Shown piece after piece: positions 51,638-60,749 of a stretch of 64,000 nucleotides of DNA. The DNA lies in the NCBI RefSeq assembly GCF_020885975.1, contig NZ_AP025183.1, forward strand, positions 620,001 through 684,000, given 5' to 3'. The position numbers were made by a program, and so were the translations under genes. A model generated the notes under the pieces. The model worked only from the letters and a program-made list of their open reading frames with translations. It made no database searches and had not been told where the DNA came from. How positions within the stretch are numbered: position 1 is the first letter of the stretch; every line of letters begins with the position of its first letter. This DNA is from Flavobacterium ammonificans (GTDB taxonomy: Bacteria > Bacteroidota > Bacteroidia > Flavobacteriales > Flavobacteriaceae).

Positions 51638-52498
51638 TTATTTTAACAATTCTTCAGCAGAAAACACATCTTTTAAACGCACCCCTTTTTCGGTTTTTTC
51701 TACGGTGATGATTTCGTTGTGCGCATCATGTTCTAAAAACAAATAGAAATTGTTCTCTGCCGCCATGTTCATGAATTTTGTTTTTTCCGGCATGGTTAAT
51801 AGTGGTCGGGTGTCGTAACCCATTACATAAGGAATTGGAATATGGCCAGCCGTAGCCAATAAATCGGCACAAAAAACAATCGTTTTGTCTTGGTATTGGA
51901 TGTGCGGGATCATTTGCTTTTCGGTGTGCCCATCCACAAATAAAATTCCAAAGCCCAGGTCCGATTTCGATAAGAAATCGCTTTCCGGTCTTTGAATAAA
52001 ACGCAGTTGTCCGCTTTCTTGCATGGGTATAATGTTCTCTTTCAAGAACGAGGCTTTTTCTCTCACATTGGGTTCAGTTGCCCATTGCCAATGGTTTTCA
52101 TTGCTCCAAAAAGTCGCGTTTTTAAAAGCAGGTTCATAGCCCGTTTTATCTTTATTCCATTGAATGCTTCCTCCACAATGGTCAAAATGCAAATGCGTCA
52201 TAAACACATCGGTAATATCATCGCGATGAAAACCGTATTTTGCCAAAGATTTGTCTATCGAATGGTTTCCCCAAAGCGAATAATAGCCATAAAACTTTTC
52301 TGACTGTTTGTTTCCCATTCCGGTATCGATTAAAATCAAACGGTTTCCGTCTTCAATTAACAGACAACGTGCTGCAATATCAATTAAATTATTGTCGTCG
52401 GCAGGATTGGTTTTGTTCCAAATGGTTTTTGGCACCACACCAAACATAGCACCGCCATCGAGTTTAAAATTTCCGCTTTCTATTGGGTATAATTTCAT
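51638..52498 (-). CDS. MBL-fold metallo-hydrolase
   Basis: 286 residues of the metallo-beta-lactamase fold, closest in layout to quorum-quenching lactonase-like/glyoxalase-II-like hydrolases. The metal site is MTHLHFDHCGG (HxHxDH) near residue 101, with later ligands in VDGHTEKQMIPH and FLEHDAHNEI. No signal peptide. The natural substrate is not predictable; AHL lactonase activity is possible but untested. The start is the ATG at 52496-52498. It is divergent from the suf operon. Confidence 0.9.
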   Translation of the reverse strand: MKLYPIESGNFKLDGGAMFGVVPKTIWNKTNPADDNNLIDIAARCLLIEDGNRLILIDTGMGNKQSEKFYGYYSLWGNHSIDKSLAKYGFHRDDITDVFMTHLHFDHCGGSIQWNKDKTGYEPAFKNATFWSNENHWQWATEPNVREKASFLKENIIPMQESGQLRFIQRPESDFLSKSDLGFGILFVDGHTEKQMIPHIQYQDKTIVFCADLLATAGHIPIPYVMGYDTRPLLTMPEKTKFMNMAAENNFYLFLEHDAHNEIITVEKTEKGVRLKDVFSAEELLK

Positions 52499-52622
52499 AA
52501 TTATAGATTGTTTATTTTGTAATTTAGCAACTCTTCCGCTATTGATTATTTTAATCGATTTTTTCTATTTCAATATTAGTTATAAAAATCTTAATTTTTA
52601 TTTCAATTCTTTTAAAAGGTAG

Positions 52623-52630
52623 TATCTTTG
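52623..52630 (+). promoter_or_regulatory. TAnnTTTG -7 box for the suf operon
   Basis: TATCTTTG, 41 bases before the sufA ATG at 52672. It probably starts the sufA-sufB-sufC-sufD transcript. No obvious -33 TTG or IscR-type operator is seen. Confidence 0.5.
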
Positions 52631-52671
52631 GCGTTTATTTAGAAAAAATAAAAATAACAAATTTTTTGAAT

Positions 52672-53001
52672 ATGATAAAAGTTTCAGACACTGCTAGCAA
52701 AAAAATCATCAATATGATGGAAGAAGAAGGCTTTGATGCTTCTCAAGATTATGTTCGTGTAGGAGTTAAAAGCGGAGGATGTTCAGGCTTGTCTTATGAA
52801 TTAAAATTTGACAAAGAGCTGACAGAAAACGATAAAGTTTTTGAAGATAACAAGGTGAAAATTGCTGTTGAAAAAAAATCATTTTTGTATTTAGCAGGAA
52901 CGATTTTAGAATTTTCAGGGGGATTAAATGGAAAAGGATTTGTGTTTAACAATCCCAACGCAAGCAGAACTTGTGGTTGCGGGGAATCTTTTTCTTTATA
53001 A
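52672..53001 (+). CDS. sufA: HesB/IscA/SufA family iron-sulfur carrier
   Basis: 109-residue A-type carrier that receives Fe-S clusters from the SufBCD scaffold. The conserved cysteines are Cys in GVKSGGCSGLSYEL near residue 38 and the C-terminal pair CGCGESF. The ATG at 52672 is taken over an upstream TTG. As first gene before sufB, SufA is the likely role, but IscA or ErpA naming would also fit. Confidence 0.92.
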   Translation: MIKVSDTASKKIINMMEEEGFDASQDYVRVGVKSGGCSGLSYELKFDKELTENDKVFEDNKVKIAVEKKSFLYLAGTILEFSGGLNGKGFVFNNPNASRTCGCGESFSL

Positions 53002-53034
53002 AACCATTCAATGGTTCCAACCCTTCTAAGGGTT
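53002..53034. repeat. Two tandem hairpins between sufA and sufB
   Basis: AACCATT C AATGGTT (53002-53016) and AACCCTT CT AAGGGTT (53019-53034) directly follow the sufA stop codon. They lack T-tracts, so RNA processing or partial attenuation is more likely than termination. A related AAGGGTTAAA string precedes mnmG. Confidence 0.6.
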
Positions 53035-53048
53035 AAACGATAAAAATT

Positions 53049-54497
53049 ATGAGTAAATATACTGAAGACGATTTAAAAATTGAACTCGAAAATAAAGAGT
53101 ACGAGTACGGATTTTATACTGAACTTGATTCGGAGACCTTTCCGATTGGGTTAAATGAGGATATTGTTCGCGCTATTTCTAAGAAAAAAGAGGAGCCACA
53201 ATGGATGACCGATTGGCGAATTGAGGCGTTTCGTGCTTGGGAACAAATGGTAGAACCAGAATGGGCAAATGTTCACTACGAAAAACCCGATTTTCAAGCG
53301 ATTTCGTATTATTCGGCGCCAAAAAAAGCGGATCCTAACAAAACGCTAGACGATGTAGATCCTGAACTTTTAGAGATGTACAAAAAGCTAGGTATTTCTG
53401 TTGATGAGCAAAAAATGATGAACAATGTAGCGATGGATATTGTGGTAGATTCTGTTTCAGTAGCCACGACTTTCAAGAAAACATTGGCCGAAAAAGGCAT
53501 CATTTTTATGAGTATTTCTGAAGCCATTCGGGAATATCCTGAATTAGTTCAAAAACATTTAGGAACTGTAGTTCCACAAAAAGATAATTTTTATGCCGCT
53601 TTGAATTCAGCGGTATTCTCCGATGGTTCGTTTTGTTATATTCCAAAAGGTGTCAAATGTCCAATGGAATTATCGACTTATTTCCGAATCAATCAAGCAG
53701 GAACAGGTCAATTTGAAAGAACACTTTTGATTGCCGACGAAGGCAGTTATGTTTCGTATTTAGAAGGTTGTACAGCGCCAAGCCGTGACGAAAACCAATT
53801 GCACGCTGCCGTAGTGGAATTAATCGCCATGGAAGATGCCGAAATCAAATATTCTACGGTTCAAAACTGGTATCCTGGAAACAAAGAAGGAAAAGGTGGG
53901 GTTTATAACTTCGTAACCAAAAGAGGTTTGTGCGAGAAAAACGCTAAAATTTCTTGGACTCAAGTAGAAACTGGTTCAGCAATTACCTGGAAATATCCTT
54001 CAGTAGTGTTGAAAGGCGACAACTCAGTAGGCGAGTTTTATTCGATTGCCGTTACCAATAATTTCCAACAAGCCGATACTGGAACGAAAATGATTCACTT
54101 GGGTAAAAACACCAAATCGACTATTATTTCGAAAGGAATTTCGGCTGGAAAATCACAAAATAGTTACCGAGGATTAGTTCAAATTAGTCCGCGAGCAGAT
54201 AACGCTCGTAACTTTTCTCAATGCGATTCGTTATTGATGGGAAATAGTTGTGGCGCTCATACGTTTCCGTATATCGAAAGCAAAAACCCAACAGCTAAAA
54301 TAGAACACGAAGCCACAACGAGTAAAATTGGTGAAGACCAAGTGTTTTATTGTAATCAGCGTGGCATTCCAACCGAGAAAGCTATTGCCTTAATCGTAAA
54401 CGGATTTAGCAAAGATGTATTGAACAAGTTGCCAATGGAATTTGCTGTTGAAGCACAAAAATTACTAGAAATTTCGCTTGAAGGAAGCGTGGGCTAA
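53049..54497 (+). CDS. sufB: Fe-S cluster assembly protein SufB
   Basis: 482-residue scaffold subunit of the SufBC2D complex. Typical blocks are [20 protein letters not shown], the [20 protein letters not shown] strand of the beta-helix, and the C-terminal [21 protein letters not shown] with the functional cysteine and glutamate region. The size matches the family. It lies between sufA and, after an inserted four-helix-bundle gene, sufC. Confidence 0.97.
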   Translation: MSKYTEDDLKIELENKEYEYGFYTELDSETFPIGLNEDIVRAISKKKEEPQWMTDWRIEAFRAWEQMVEPEWANVHYEKPDFQAISYYSAPKKADPNKTLDDVDPELLEMYKKLGISVDEQKMMNNVAMDIVVDSVSVATTFKKTLAEKGIIFMSISEAIREYPELVQKHLGTVVPQKDNFYAALNSAVFSDGSFCYIPKGVKCPMELSTYFRINQAGTGQFERTLLIADEGSYVSYLEGCTAPSRDENQLHAAVVELIAMEDAEIKYSTVQNWYPGNKEGKGGVYNFVTKRGLCEKNAKISWTQVETGSAITWKYPSVVLKGDNSVGEFYSIAVTNNFQQADTGTKMIHLGKNTKSTIISKGISAGKSQNSYRGLVQISPRADNARNFSQCDSLLMGNSCGAHTFPYIESKNPTAKIEHEATTSKIGEDQVFYCNQRGIPTEKAIALIVNGFSKDVLNKLPMEFAVEAQKLLEISLEGSVG

Positions 54498-54531
54498 TTT
54501 GAAAATGGGCTAATTTGAAAATTTGAAAATG
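54491..54531 (+). repeat. 16-base tandem repeat and left arm flanking the four-helix-bundle gene
   Basis: GGGCTAATTTGAAAAT occurs twice without a gap (54491-54506, 54507-54522); the first copy contains the sufB stop codon. The second leads into TAATTTGAAAATTTGAAAATG (54511-54531), which is the reverse complement, at 18 of the first 20 positions, of the right-hand arm at 54884-54903. Confidence 0.75.
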
Positions 54532-54876
54532 GAAGTTAAAGAAAACGTAATTATTAAACTAACCTTTCAGTTTGCATTAGATATAATAAAATATTCTGAA
54601 GGGCTTCAGGAAGGTAAAAAGTTTGTAATTGCAAATCAACTTCTAAAATCAGGCACGTCGATTGGAGCCAATATTAGAGAAGCTCAAAATGCAGAAAGTA
54701 AAGCTGATTTTATTCATAAATTTAAAATTGCAGCCAAAGAAATAGAAGAAACAATTTACTGGTTAGAACTCTGTAAATTTTCAAATAATTATCCCAATGT
54801 GGACGATTTAATAGAACAAGTTAATAATATATCAAGAATAGTAAATAAAATAATAATTACGTCTAAACAAAAGTAA
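54529..54876 (+). CDS. Four helix bundle protein (23S rRNA intervening-sequence protein family)
   Basis: 115 residues of the S23/IVS four-helix-bundle family. The helix-2 motif VIANQLLKSGTSIGANIREA (about 33-52), then ESKADFIHKFKIAAKEIEETIYWLELC, is diagnostic. Family members occur inside 23S rRNA intervening sequences and as stand-alone genes; the biochemical role is unknown although an RNA- or DNA-binding oligomer is likely. Here it is dropped between sufB and sufC and flanked by imperfect inverted repeats, with more AT-rich coding than suf, which suggests insertion of a mobile cassette. Start at ATG 54529. Confidence 0.88.
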   Translation: MEVKENVIIKLTFQFALDIIKYSEGLQEGKKFVIANQLLKSGTSIGANIREAQNAESKADFIHKFKIAAKEIEETIYWLELCKFSNNYPNVDDLIEQVNNISRIVNKIIITSKQK

Positions 54877-54880
54877 TTTA

Positions 54881-54919
54881 GGAATTTCCAAATTTCCAAA
54901 TTAACTAATTTCCAAATTA
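54881..54919 (-). repeat. Right arm of the inverted repeats flanking the four-helix-bundle gene
   Basis: Repeats of AATTTCCAA three times. The first 20 bases match the left flank (54511-54530) in reverse complement with two mismatches. It ends four bases before the sufC start. Confidence 0.75.
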
Positions 54920-54922
54920 ATT

Positions 54923-55672
54923 ATGTTACAAATAAAAAACTTACACGCTTCAATTGGCGATAAAGAAATACTAAAAGGAATCAATCTTGAAGTAAAAGCA
55001 GGAGAAGTACACGCGATTATGGGGCCAAATGGTGCTGGTAAAAGTACCCTTTCTTCTATCATTGCTGGAAACGAAAATTATGAAGTTACAGATGGAGAAA
55101 TCTTTTTGGATGGCGAAGACTTAGCCGACTTAGCTCCCGAAGAAAGAGCGCACCAAGGCGTTTTCTTGTCATTTCAATATCCAGTAGAAATTCCAGGTGT
55201 TTCGGTGACTAATTTCATCAAAACAGCTATTAACGAAAAGCGCAAAGCCAACGGTCAAGAGGAAATGCCAGCTAACGAAATGCTGAAATTGATTCGTGAA
55301 AAATCGGAATTATTAGAAATGGACAGAAAGTTCTTGTCGCGATCTTTAAACGAAGGTTTTTCGGGTGGAGAAAAGAAACGTAACGAGATTTTTCAAATGG
55401 CGATGTTAGAGCCTAAAATCGCTATTTTGGACGAAACGGACTCTGGTTTGGATATTGACGCATTACGAATTGTTGCCAATGGTGTAAATAAATTGAAAAA
55501 CGAAAACAACGCGGTTTTAGTAATTACGCACTACCAACGTTTGTTAGACTATATTGTTCCTGATTTTGTTCACGTATTAATGGATGGAAAAATCGTAAAA
55601 TCTGGTACTGCAGCTCTGGCTTTGGAACTAGAAGAAAAAGGATACGATTGGATTAAGGAAGAGTTGGTTTAA
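54923..55672 (+). CDS. sufC: Fe-S cluster assembly ATPase SufC
   Basis: 249-residue ABC-type ATPase of the SufBC2D scaffold. Walker A is [12 protein letters not shown] near residue 36, the signature is [16 protein letters not shown] near 144, and Walker B is [16 protein letters not shown] near 167, with the His switch ITHYQRLL. The SufC-specific ETDSGLD segment separates it from other ABC ATPases. It starts after the right repeat arm. Confidence 0.97.
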   Translation: MLQIKNLHASIGDKEILKGINLEVKAGEVHAIMGPNGAGKSTLSSIIAGNENYEVTDGEIFLDGEDLADLAPEERAHQGVFLSFQYPVEIPGVSVTNFIKTAINEKRKANGQEEMPANEMLKLIREKSELLEMDRKFLSRSLNEGFSGGEKKRNEIFQMAMLEPKIAILDETDSGLDIDALRIVANGVNKLKNENNAVLVITHYQRLLDYIVPDFVHVLMDGKIVKSGTAALALELEEKGYDWIKEELV

Positions 55673-55682
55673 AATTTGTTTC

Positions 55683-55732
55683 AGGTTTAAAGTTTCAAGT
55701 TGCCTACTAAACAACTTTAAACTTTTAAACCT
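55683..55732. repeat. Long inverted repeat between sufC and sufD
   Basis: AGGTTTAAAGTTTCAAGTTG (55683-55702) and CAACTTTAAACTTTTAAACCT (55712-55732) pair over about 20 bases with one bulge and one mismatch, loop of nine. It is an intercistronic REP-like hairpin of this genome, without a T-tract. Confidence 0.7.
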
Positions 55733-55748
55733 TAAACTTTAAACAATA

Positions 55749-57071
55749 ATGAAAATGGAATTAAAAGAAAAATTACTATCGTCTTTTATGGCTTTTGAAG
55801 AGCGCGTGGATGTTCAAACCGAACTACACGACTTGCGTACTTTGGCTATAAAAAACTTTGAACATAAAGGTTTTCCAACTAAGAAAGACGAAGCTTGGAA
55901 ATACACTTCTTTGAATGCAATTCTTAAAAAAGATTTTACTGTATTCCCAAAAAACGAATCTACTATTGAGTTCAAGGACGTAAAAAAATATTTTTTACAT
56001 GAAATTGACACCTACAAATTGGTTTTTATAGATGGTGTTTTTGCCTCTAATTTGTCTTCTACCACTCACGAGGGAATTGATGTTTGTTTGATGTCTTCGG
56101 CATTGACCAAACCAAAATATAAAATGGTAATTGACTCCTATTTCAATCAAATTGCCAGCAAGGATGAAAGTTTGACTTCTTTGAATACGGCTTTCGCCAA
56201 TGAAGGAGCTTACATTAACATCCCGAAAAGCAAAGTAGCCGATAAACCAATTGAGATCATGTATTTTTCTACTGGCTCAGAAACAGCGCTTTTGGCACAA
56301 CCAAGAAATCTAATTGTTGTAGGCGAAAATTCTCATGTTCAAATTATCGAAAGACACCAATGTTTGAATGAAAATGCGGTTTTGACCAATTCGGTTACTG
56401 AAATTTTTGCTCAAAAACGCGCCATCGTGGATTATTATAAAATCCAAAATGATGAGTTGGAAGCCAACTTGATTGACAACACCTATGTGTCTCAAAAACA
56501 AGAAAGTCACGTTTCCGTTCAGACCTTTTCTTTTGGAGGAAATTTGACCAGAAACAACTTGAATTTCTATCAATTCGGCGAACGTTTGACAAGTACGTTG
56601 AACGGAATTACGATTATTGGTGATAAGCAACACGTAGATCATTATACCTTAGTACACCACGCGCAACCGAACTGTGAAAGCTTCCAAGATTACAAAGGGA
56701 TCTTTTCTGATCGTTCTACAGGAGTGTTCAACGGAAAAGTATATGTGGAAAAAGAGGCGCAAAAAACGAATGCGTTCCAAAAAAGCAACAACATTTTGTT
56801 AAGCGATAAAGCCACGATCAATGCCAAACCACAATTGGAGATTTTTGCAGATGATGTAAAATGTTCTCACGGATGTACGGTAGGGCAATTAGACGAAACG
56901 GCTTTGTTTTATATGCAACAACGCGGTATTCCAAAGAAAGAAGCGAAAGCCTTATTGATGTATGCATTTTCAAATGCGGTTATTGAAAGCATTAAAATCC
57001 CGGAATTAAAAAACCGAATTACGACTATTATTGCTACTAAATTAGGGGTGAAGTTGGGGTTTGATTTGTAG
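55749..57071 (+). CDS. sufD: Fe-S cluster assembly protein SufD
   Basis: 440-residue scaffold subunit related to SufB. The N-terminal helical part contains KKDEAWKYTSLNAIL, the beta-helix includes the GENSHVQIIERH strand, and the C-terminus has ADDVKCSHGCTVGQLDETALFYMQQRG, with the SufD histidine and CSHG motif, and GIPKKEAKALLMYAF. Start at ATG 55749; a second ATG two codons later is equally possible. The stop is followed by a bidirectional terminator, so sufS needs its own promoter. Confidence 0.96.
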   Translation: MKMELKEKLLSSFMAFEERVDVQTELHDLRTLAIKNFEHKGFPTKKDEAWKYTSLNAILKKDFTVFPKNESTIEFKDVKKYFLHEIDTYKLVFIDGVFASNLSSTTHEGIDVCLMSSALTKPKYKMVIDSYFNQIASKDESLTSLNTAFANEGAYINIPKSKVADKPIEIMYFSTGSETALLAQPRNLIVVGENSHVQIIERHQCLNENAVLTNSVTEIFAQKRAIVDYYKIQNDELEANLIDNTYVSQKQESHVSVQTFSFGGNLTRNNLNFYQFGERLTSTLNGITIIGDKQHVDHYTLVHHAQPNCESFQDYKGIFSDRSTGVFNGKVYVEKEAQKTNAFQKSNNILLSDKATINAKPQLEIFADDVKCSHGCTVGQLDETALFYMQQRGIPKKEAKALLMYAFSNAVIESIKIPELKNRITTIIATKLGVKLGFDL

Positions 57072-57093
57072 AAAATGATAAATTAAAGAATAT

Positions 57094-57129
57094 AAAAAGA
57101 GCGCAAGGTTTTATACTTTGCGCTCTTTT
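57094..57129. terminator. Bidirectional terminator between sufD and the serine hydrolase
   Basis: AAAAAGAGCGCAA pairs with TTGCGCTCTTTT (stem at least 11) with A and T tracts on both sides, between the stop at 57071 and the opposed stop at 57134. Confidence 0.85.
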
Positions 57130-57133
57130 GTTT

Positions 57134-58480
57134 TTATTTTTTGATACTGCGAACAATTCCTCCCAGCAAACCATTAAAATCAAATTCCGGATCTTCTTTA
57201 AGTCCCATTCGAACGATAACTAAGTCGTGACTAGGGAAAATTGCCACCATTTGGCCTTGAAAACCGCTGGCGAAATACAAATCTTTTGGCGCATCAGGAA
57301 AACGTCCGCTAGCATTGAGCCAAAATTGACCTCCATAACGTCCGTTTGAAGTGTTGGTTGGTGTGGCAACATATTTTGCCCAACTCGGCTTAAAAAGCTG
57401 CTCTCCGTTCCAATTTCCTCGATGTAAATACAACAATCCAAACTTCGCCCAATCGCGCGTGGTTGCCCATCCATAAGACGAACCCACATAATTGCCTGCC
57501 ATATCGGTTTCCACCAACATCGAGTGCATCCCAATTTTATCAATCAAAGCTGCATACCAAAAATCAAGGTATTCTTGATGGGTTTTGAATTGTTTTCTCA
57601 AAATTCCCGAAAGCAAATTAGTCGTTCCTGACGAATAGTTCCAATGCGTATTGGGTTGGAAAGCCAATGGTTTTTCGAGTTGCGAACGTGTCATGTCTAC
57701 GGCCTGAAAAAGCATTTTAGTCACATCGGATATAGCTCCATAATCTTCTTCCCATTCTAAACCCGAGTTCATGTGTAATAAATCGTTGGTAGTGATTTTT
57801 TTGCGCTCATCATTAGCCCATTCTGCAATAGGAGCGGGTTGAAAGATGTTAAAACTCCTTTGTTTTTCGAGGATTCCAAATAAGGTTGCGGTAATACTTT
57901 TGGTCATGGACCAACCTAATATTTTACTGTTTTTTGTAAATCCTGTATCGTATTTCTCGGCAATAATTTTGTCTTTGTAAATCACAATTACAGAACGGGT
58001 TCGTTTGTTTTTTTGACCCTTTTTATCAAAAGCATTGATAACTGTGCGGTTCAATTGGTCGTAATCAATGTTAGAAAACAGGGTGTCTTTTTGTTCGGTA
58101 TCGCCATAAGGATAAACTAAGTTGGCTTTTGATTGATCTCTTTTCGGTACCAAAAACGGTTTTGAAGTATCAAAATCATCGTTGATTAGTGTAGCACCCA
58201 AACCTTCACGATAGATGGCTTTGCGTTCTTTCAAGCCTTTAACAGAGGCTGTTGCAAAAAGCCCAGCTTCGTCGATTGTATTTTGGGCCAAATCGATGAG
58301 GTCAATATCGTTGTCGCCTTGTTCAATCATTTGTTGCGAACGATGGTCGATAAAATGTCCAGAGGCAATGCTTTTTGCCGAAAAACCAGAGATTAAATCG
58401 AGTTTTGGATAGGTGGTAAACCCAAAATACAACAGCCCAATAACTGCTGCAATACCAATCAATTGAAGTAATTTTTTCAT
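57134..58480 (-). CDS. Serine hydrolase of the beta-lactamase class C/EstB family
   Basis: 448 residues. An N-terminal membrane anchor or signal (LLQLIGIAAVIGLLYFGF) is followed by a serine beta-lactamase-like fold: the nucleophile motif S191-M-T-K194 in WSMTKSITA and a tyrosine motif in HWNYSSGTTNLL. It is annotated in relatives as a beta-lactamase-family serine hydrolase (esterase or D-aminopeptidase-like). Resistance function should not be assumed. It is inverted between sufD and sufS, so it splits the suf locus. Confidence 0.87.
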   Translation of the reverse strand: MKKLLQLIGIAAVIGLLYFGFTTYPKLDLISGFSAKSIASGHFIDHRSQQMIEQGDNDIDLIDLAQNTIDEAGLFATASVKGLKERKAIYREGLGATLINDDFDTSKPFLVPKRDQSKANLVYPYGDTEQKDTLFSNIDYDQLNRTVINAFDKKGQKNKRTRSVIVIYKDKIIAEKYDTGFTKNSKILGWSMTKSITATLFGILEKQRSFNIFQPAPIAEWANDERKKITTNDLLHMNSGLEWEEDYGAISDVTKMLFQAVDMTRSQLEKPLAFQPNTHWNYSSGTTNLLSGILRKQFKTHQEYLDFWYAALIDKIGMHSMLVETDMAGNYVGSSYGWATTRDWAKFGLLYLHRGNWNGEQLFKPSWAKYVATPTNTSNGRYGGQFWLNASGRFPDAPKDLYFASGFQGQMVAIFPSHDLVIVRMGLKEDPEFDFNGLLGGIVRSIKK

Positions 58481-58613
58481 TTGTAGTGATTTGAAATTGA
58501 TGCAATTTAGTAAATAATAAACACAGATTTTACGTATTGAAACAATTTCAAAATCATAACTGTGATAATTTAGTGATTTGTGTTGAGCAAAACTTTAATT
58601 TTATTAACATCTG

Positions 58614-58648
58614 TTTGGTAAAAATCCACTTCAATTTTATTACTTTTG
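58614..58648 (+). promoter_or_regulatory. Bacteroidota promoter (TTTG-N23-TACTTTTG) for sufS
   Basis: TTTG at 58614-58617 and TACTTTTG at 58641-58648 precede the sufS ATG at 58671 by 22 bases. It would drive sufS, the lipoprotein, sufE, the sufT-like gene and perhaps DUF2480. Confidence 0.65.
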
Positions 58649-58670
58649 TATTTAGAAAAATTCTAAATAA

Positions 58671-59885
58671 ATGTTTGACATTCAAAAAATAAGAGCCGAT
58701 TTCCCGATACTTTCAAGACAAGTGAATGGGAAACCTTTGGTGTATTTTGACAACGGGGCGACTACTCAAAAACCGCAAGTGGTGATTGATGCGATTGCGA
58801 CTTATTATCAGGAAATCAATGCGAATATTCATCGTGGTGTGCATACGTTGAGTCAGTTAGCCACGGATGCCTACGAAGCGTCTCGAACTAAAATTCAAAA
58901 CCACATCAACGCCCAATTTGCTCACGAAGTACTTTTCACTTCAGGAACGACGCATAGTGTGAATTTGGTTGCCAATGGATTTGCTTCGCTTTTGAAAGCA
59001 GGTGATGAGGTGCTGGTTTCGGCTTTGGAACACCATAGTAATATTGTGCCTTGGCAAATGTTGTGCGAAAGAACCGGCGCTGTTTTGAAAGTCATTCCGA
59101 TGAATGAAAAAGGCGAATTAGTGATGGAGAAGTTCGACCAATTGCTTTCGGATAAAACGAAAATTGTAACGGTAAATCATATTTCGAATGCCTTGGGAAC
59201 GATTAACCCAATCAAATATATGATTGACAAAGCGCATCAATTTGGCGCTGCCGTTTTCATTGATGGCGCACAAGCCGTTCCGCATTTGAAACCCAATGTG
59301 CAAGAATTGGATTGTGATTTTTATGCTTTTTCAGGACATAAATTGTGTGGACCAACAGGAACCGGAATTTTGTACGGAAAAGAAGCGTGGTTGAATAAAT
59401 TGCCGCCCTATCAAGGTGGTGGCGAAATGATTAAGGAAGTGACTTTTGAGAAAACAACTTATGCCGAATTGCCGCATAAATTTGAAGCTGGAACGCCTAA
59501 TATTGCCGGTGGAATTGTGTTAGGAACCGCGGTTGATTATATGAATTCAGTTGGGTTTGAGAACATTCAAAAACAAGAAACAGAATTACTAAATTACGCA
59601 ACGGAACAACTTTTAGCTATTGAAGGATTGAAAATATATGGAACAGCTGACGCGAAAACCTCGGTGATTTCATTTAATATTGATGGCATTCATCCGTATG
59701 ATATTGGAACGATCGTGGATAAATTAGGCATTGCGGTTCGCACAGGACACCATTGCGCACAACCGATTATGAATTTCTTTGAGATTCCAGGGACCATTCG
59801 TGCTTCGTTTGCGTTTTATAACACTAAAGAAGAGATTGACGTGATGGTTGAGGCGGTGAAGAAAGCTAAAATGATGCTATTTTAA
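58671..59885 (+). CDS. sufS: Cysteine desulfurase SufS
   Basis: 404-residue PLP enzyme that takes sulfur from cysteine for Fe-S assembly, group II type. The PLP lysine is Lys224 in FSGHKLCGPTGTGIL, the histidine pair is in SALEHHSN, and the catalytic Cys362 is in RTGHHCAQP. It matches SufS in length. It is activated by the SufE encoded 440 bases downstream. The ATG at 58671 sits in a conserved place relative to the promoter. Confidence 0.97.
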   Translation: MFDIQKIRADFPILSRQVNGKPLVYFDNGATTQKPQVVIDAIATYYQEINANIHRGVHTLSQLATDAYEASRTKIQNHINAQFAHEVLFTSGTTHSVNLVANGFASLLKAGDEVLVSALEHHSNIVPWQMLCERTGAVLKVIPMNEKGELVMEKFDQLLSDKTKIVTVNHISNALGTINPIKYMIDKAHQFGAAVFIDGAQAVPHLKPNVQELDCDFYAFSGHKLCGPTGTGILYGKEAWLNKLPPYQGGGEMIKEVTFEKTTYAELPHKFEAGTPNIAGGIVLGTAVDYMNSVGFENIQKQETELLNYATEQLLAIEGLKIYGTADAKTSVISFNIDGIHPYDIGTIVDKLGIAVRTGHHCAQPIMNFFEIPGTIRASFAFYNTKEEIDVMVEAVKKAKMMLF

Positions 59886-59886
59886 A

Positions 59887-60309
59887 ATGAAAAAGAGTAT
59901 TGTTTTGTTGTTGAGTATTTTAGTTTTTGCAGGATGTGCAGGACAAAAAAGAACCGCCCAAAACGAAATTAAAATAGAATACAAAGCCTATTCAAGAGGG
60001 TTTTATCAGTTGATAACAATAGAAAACCAAATGGTTTTTGTAACCAAAAGTAGAGAAGACAAACCAGTTGCATTTCGACTTTCGAATACGAATTGGAAAA
60101 GTTTACAATTGATGGTTCAAGAATTGGATGAGGCATTGCTCCATAATTGGAAAGCCCCAACCGAAAAGCGATTGTTTGATGGTGCAGCGATTGCTAGTTT
60201 GAAAATAACAAAACAAGGGAAAACATTTGAATCTCAAAGTTTTGATCACGGTTATCCGCCAGTAGAAATAGAAAAAGTAGTAAATAAAATGCTTTCTTTT
60301 GTGAAGTAA
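59887..60309 (+). CDS. Small hypothetical lipoprotein in the suf locus
   Basis: 140 residues, not recognised beyond a lipoprotein. Signal peptide ILVFAGC with lipid Cys at about 18, then a small alpha/beta domain. It begins one base after the sufS stop codon and is 15 bases before sufE, so it is cotranscribed. No cysteine other than the lipidated one is visible, so a direct sulfur-carrier role is unlikely. Its placement inside suf is conserved in my memory for Flavobacteria but unproven. Confidence 0.75.
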   Translation: MKKSIVLLLSILVFAGCAGQKRTAQNEIKIEYKAYSRGFYQLITIENQMVFVTKSREDKPVAFRLSNTNWKSLQLMVQELDEALLHNWKAPTEKRLFDGAAIASLKITKQGKTFESQSFDHGYPPVEIEKVVNKMLSFVK

Positions 60310-60324
60310 AAAGCAAAGATTAAT

Positions 60325-60744
60325 ATGACAATTAAAGAAATACAAGACGAGATAGTAGACGAGTTCTCGATGTTTGACGACTGGATGCAGCGTTACGAAT
60401 ACATCATTGAGCTAGGTAAAAACTTACCGTTAATCAAAGAAGAATTCAAAACGGAAGAGAATATCATCAAAGGCTGCCAGTCTAAAGTGTGGCTACAAGG
60501 CGAACAACAGGGAGACCTTATTGCTTTTACAGCAGACAGCGACGCTATATTAACCAAGGGCATTATTGCCATTTTGATTCGGGTTTTTTCAAATCAAAAG
60601 CCAGCGGATATTTTGGAAGCCAATATGGATTTTATAGACGCCATTGGATTAAAAGAGCATTTGTCACCTACTCGCGCTAACGGACTCGTTTCAATGATAA
60701 AAAATATAAAAATGTATGCCTTGGCATTCAACTCAAAAAACTAA
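60325..60744 (+). CDS. sufE: SufE family sulfur acceptor
   Basis: 139-residue sulfur-transfer partner that accepts the persulfide from SufS. The acceptor is Cys51 in IIKGCQSKVWLQ, and the DEFSMFDDWMQRYEYIIELG N-terminus is characteristic. Length fits. It starts 15 bases after the lipoprotein stop; the next gene starts five bases after its own stop. Confidence 0.95.
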   Translation: MTIKEIQDEIVDEFSMFDDWMQRYEYIIELGKNLPLIKEEFKTEENIIKGCQSKVWLQGEQQGDLIAFTADSDAILTKGIIAILIRVFSNQKPADILEANMDFIDAIGLKEHLSPTRANGLVSMIKNIKMYALAFNSKN

Positions 60745-60749
60745 ATAGT

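Noticed and set aside
57134..58480. Serine hydrolase as an antibiotic-resistance beta-lactamase
   Set aside because: The SxxK fold is shared by esterases and peptidases; a membrane anchor and lack of resistance context do not support that role.
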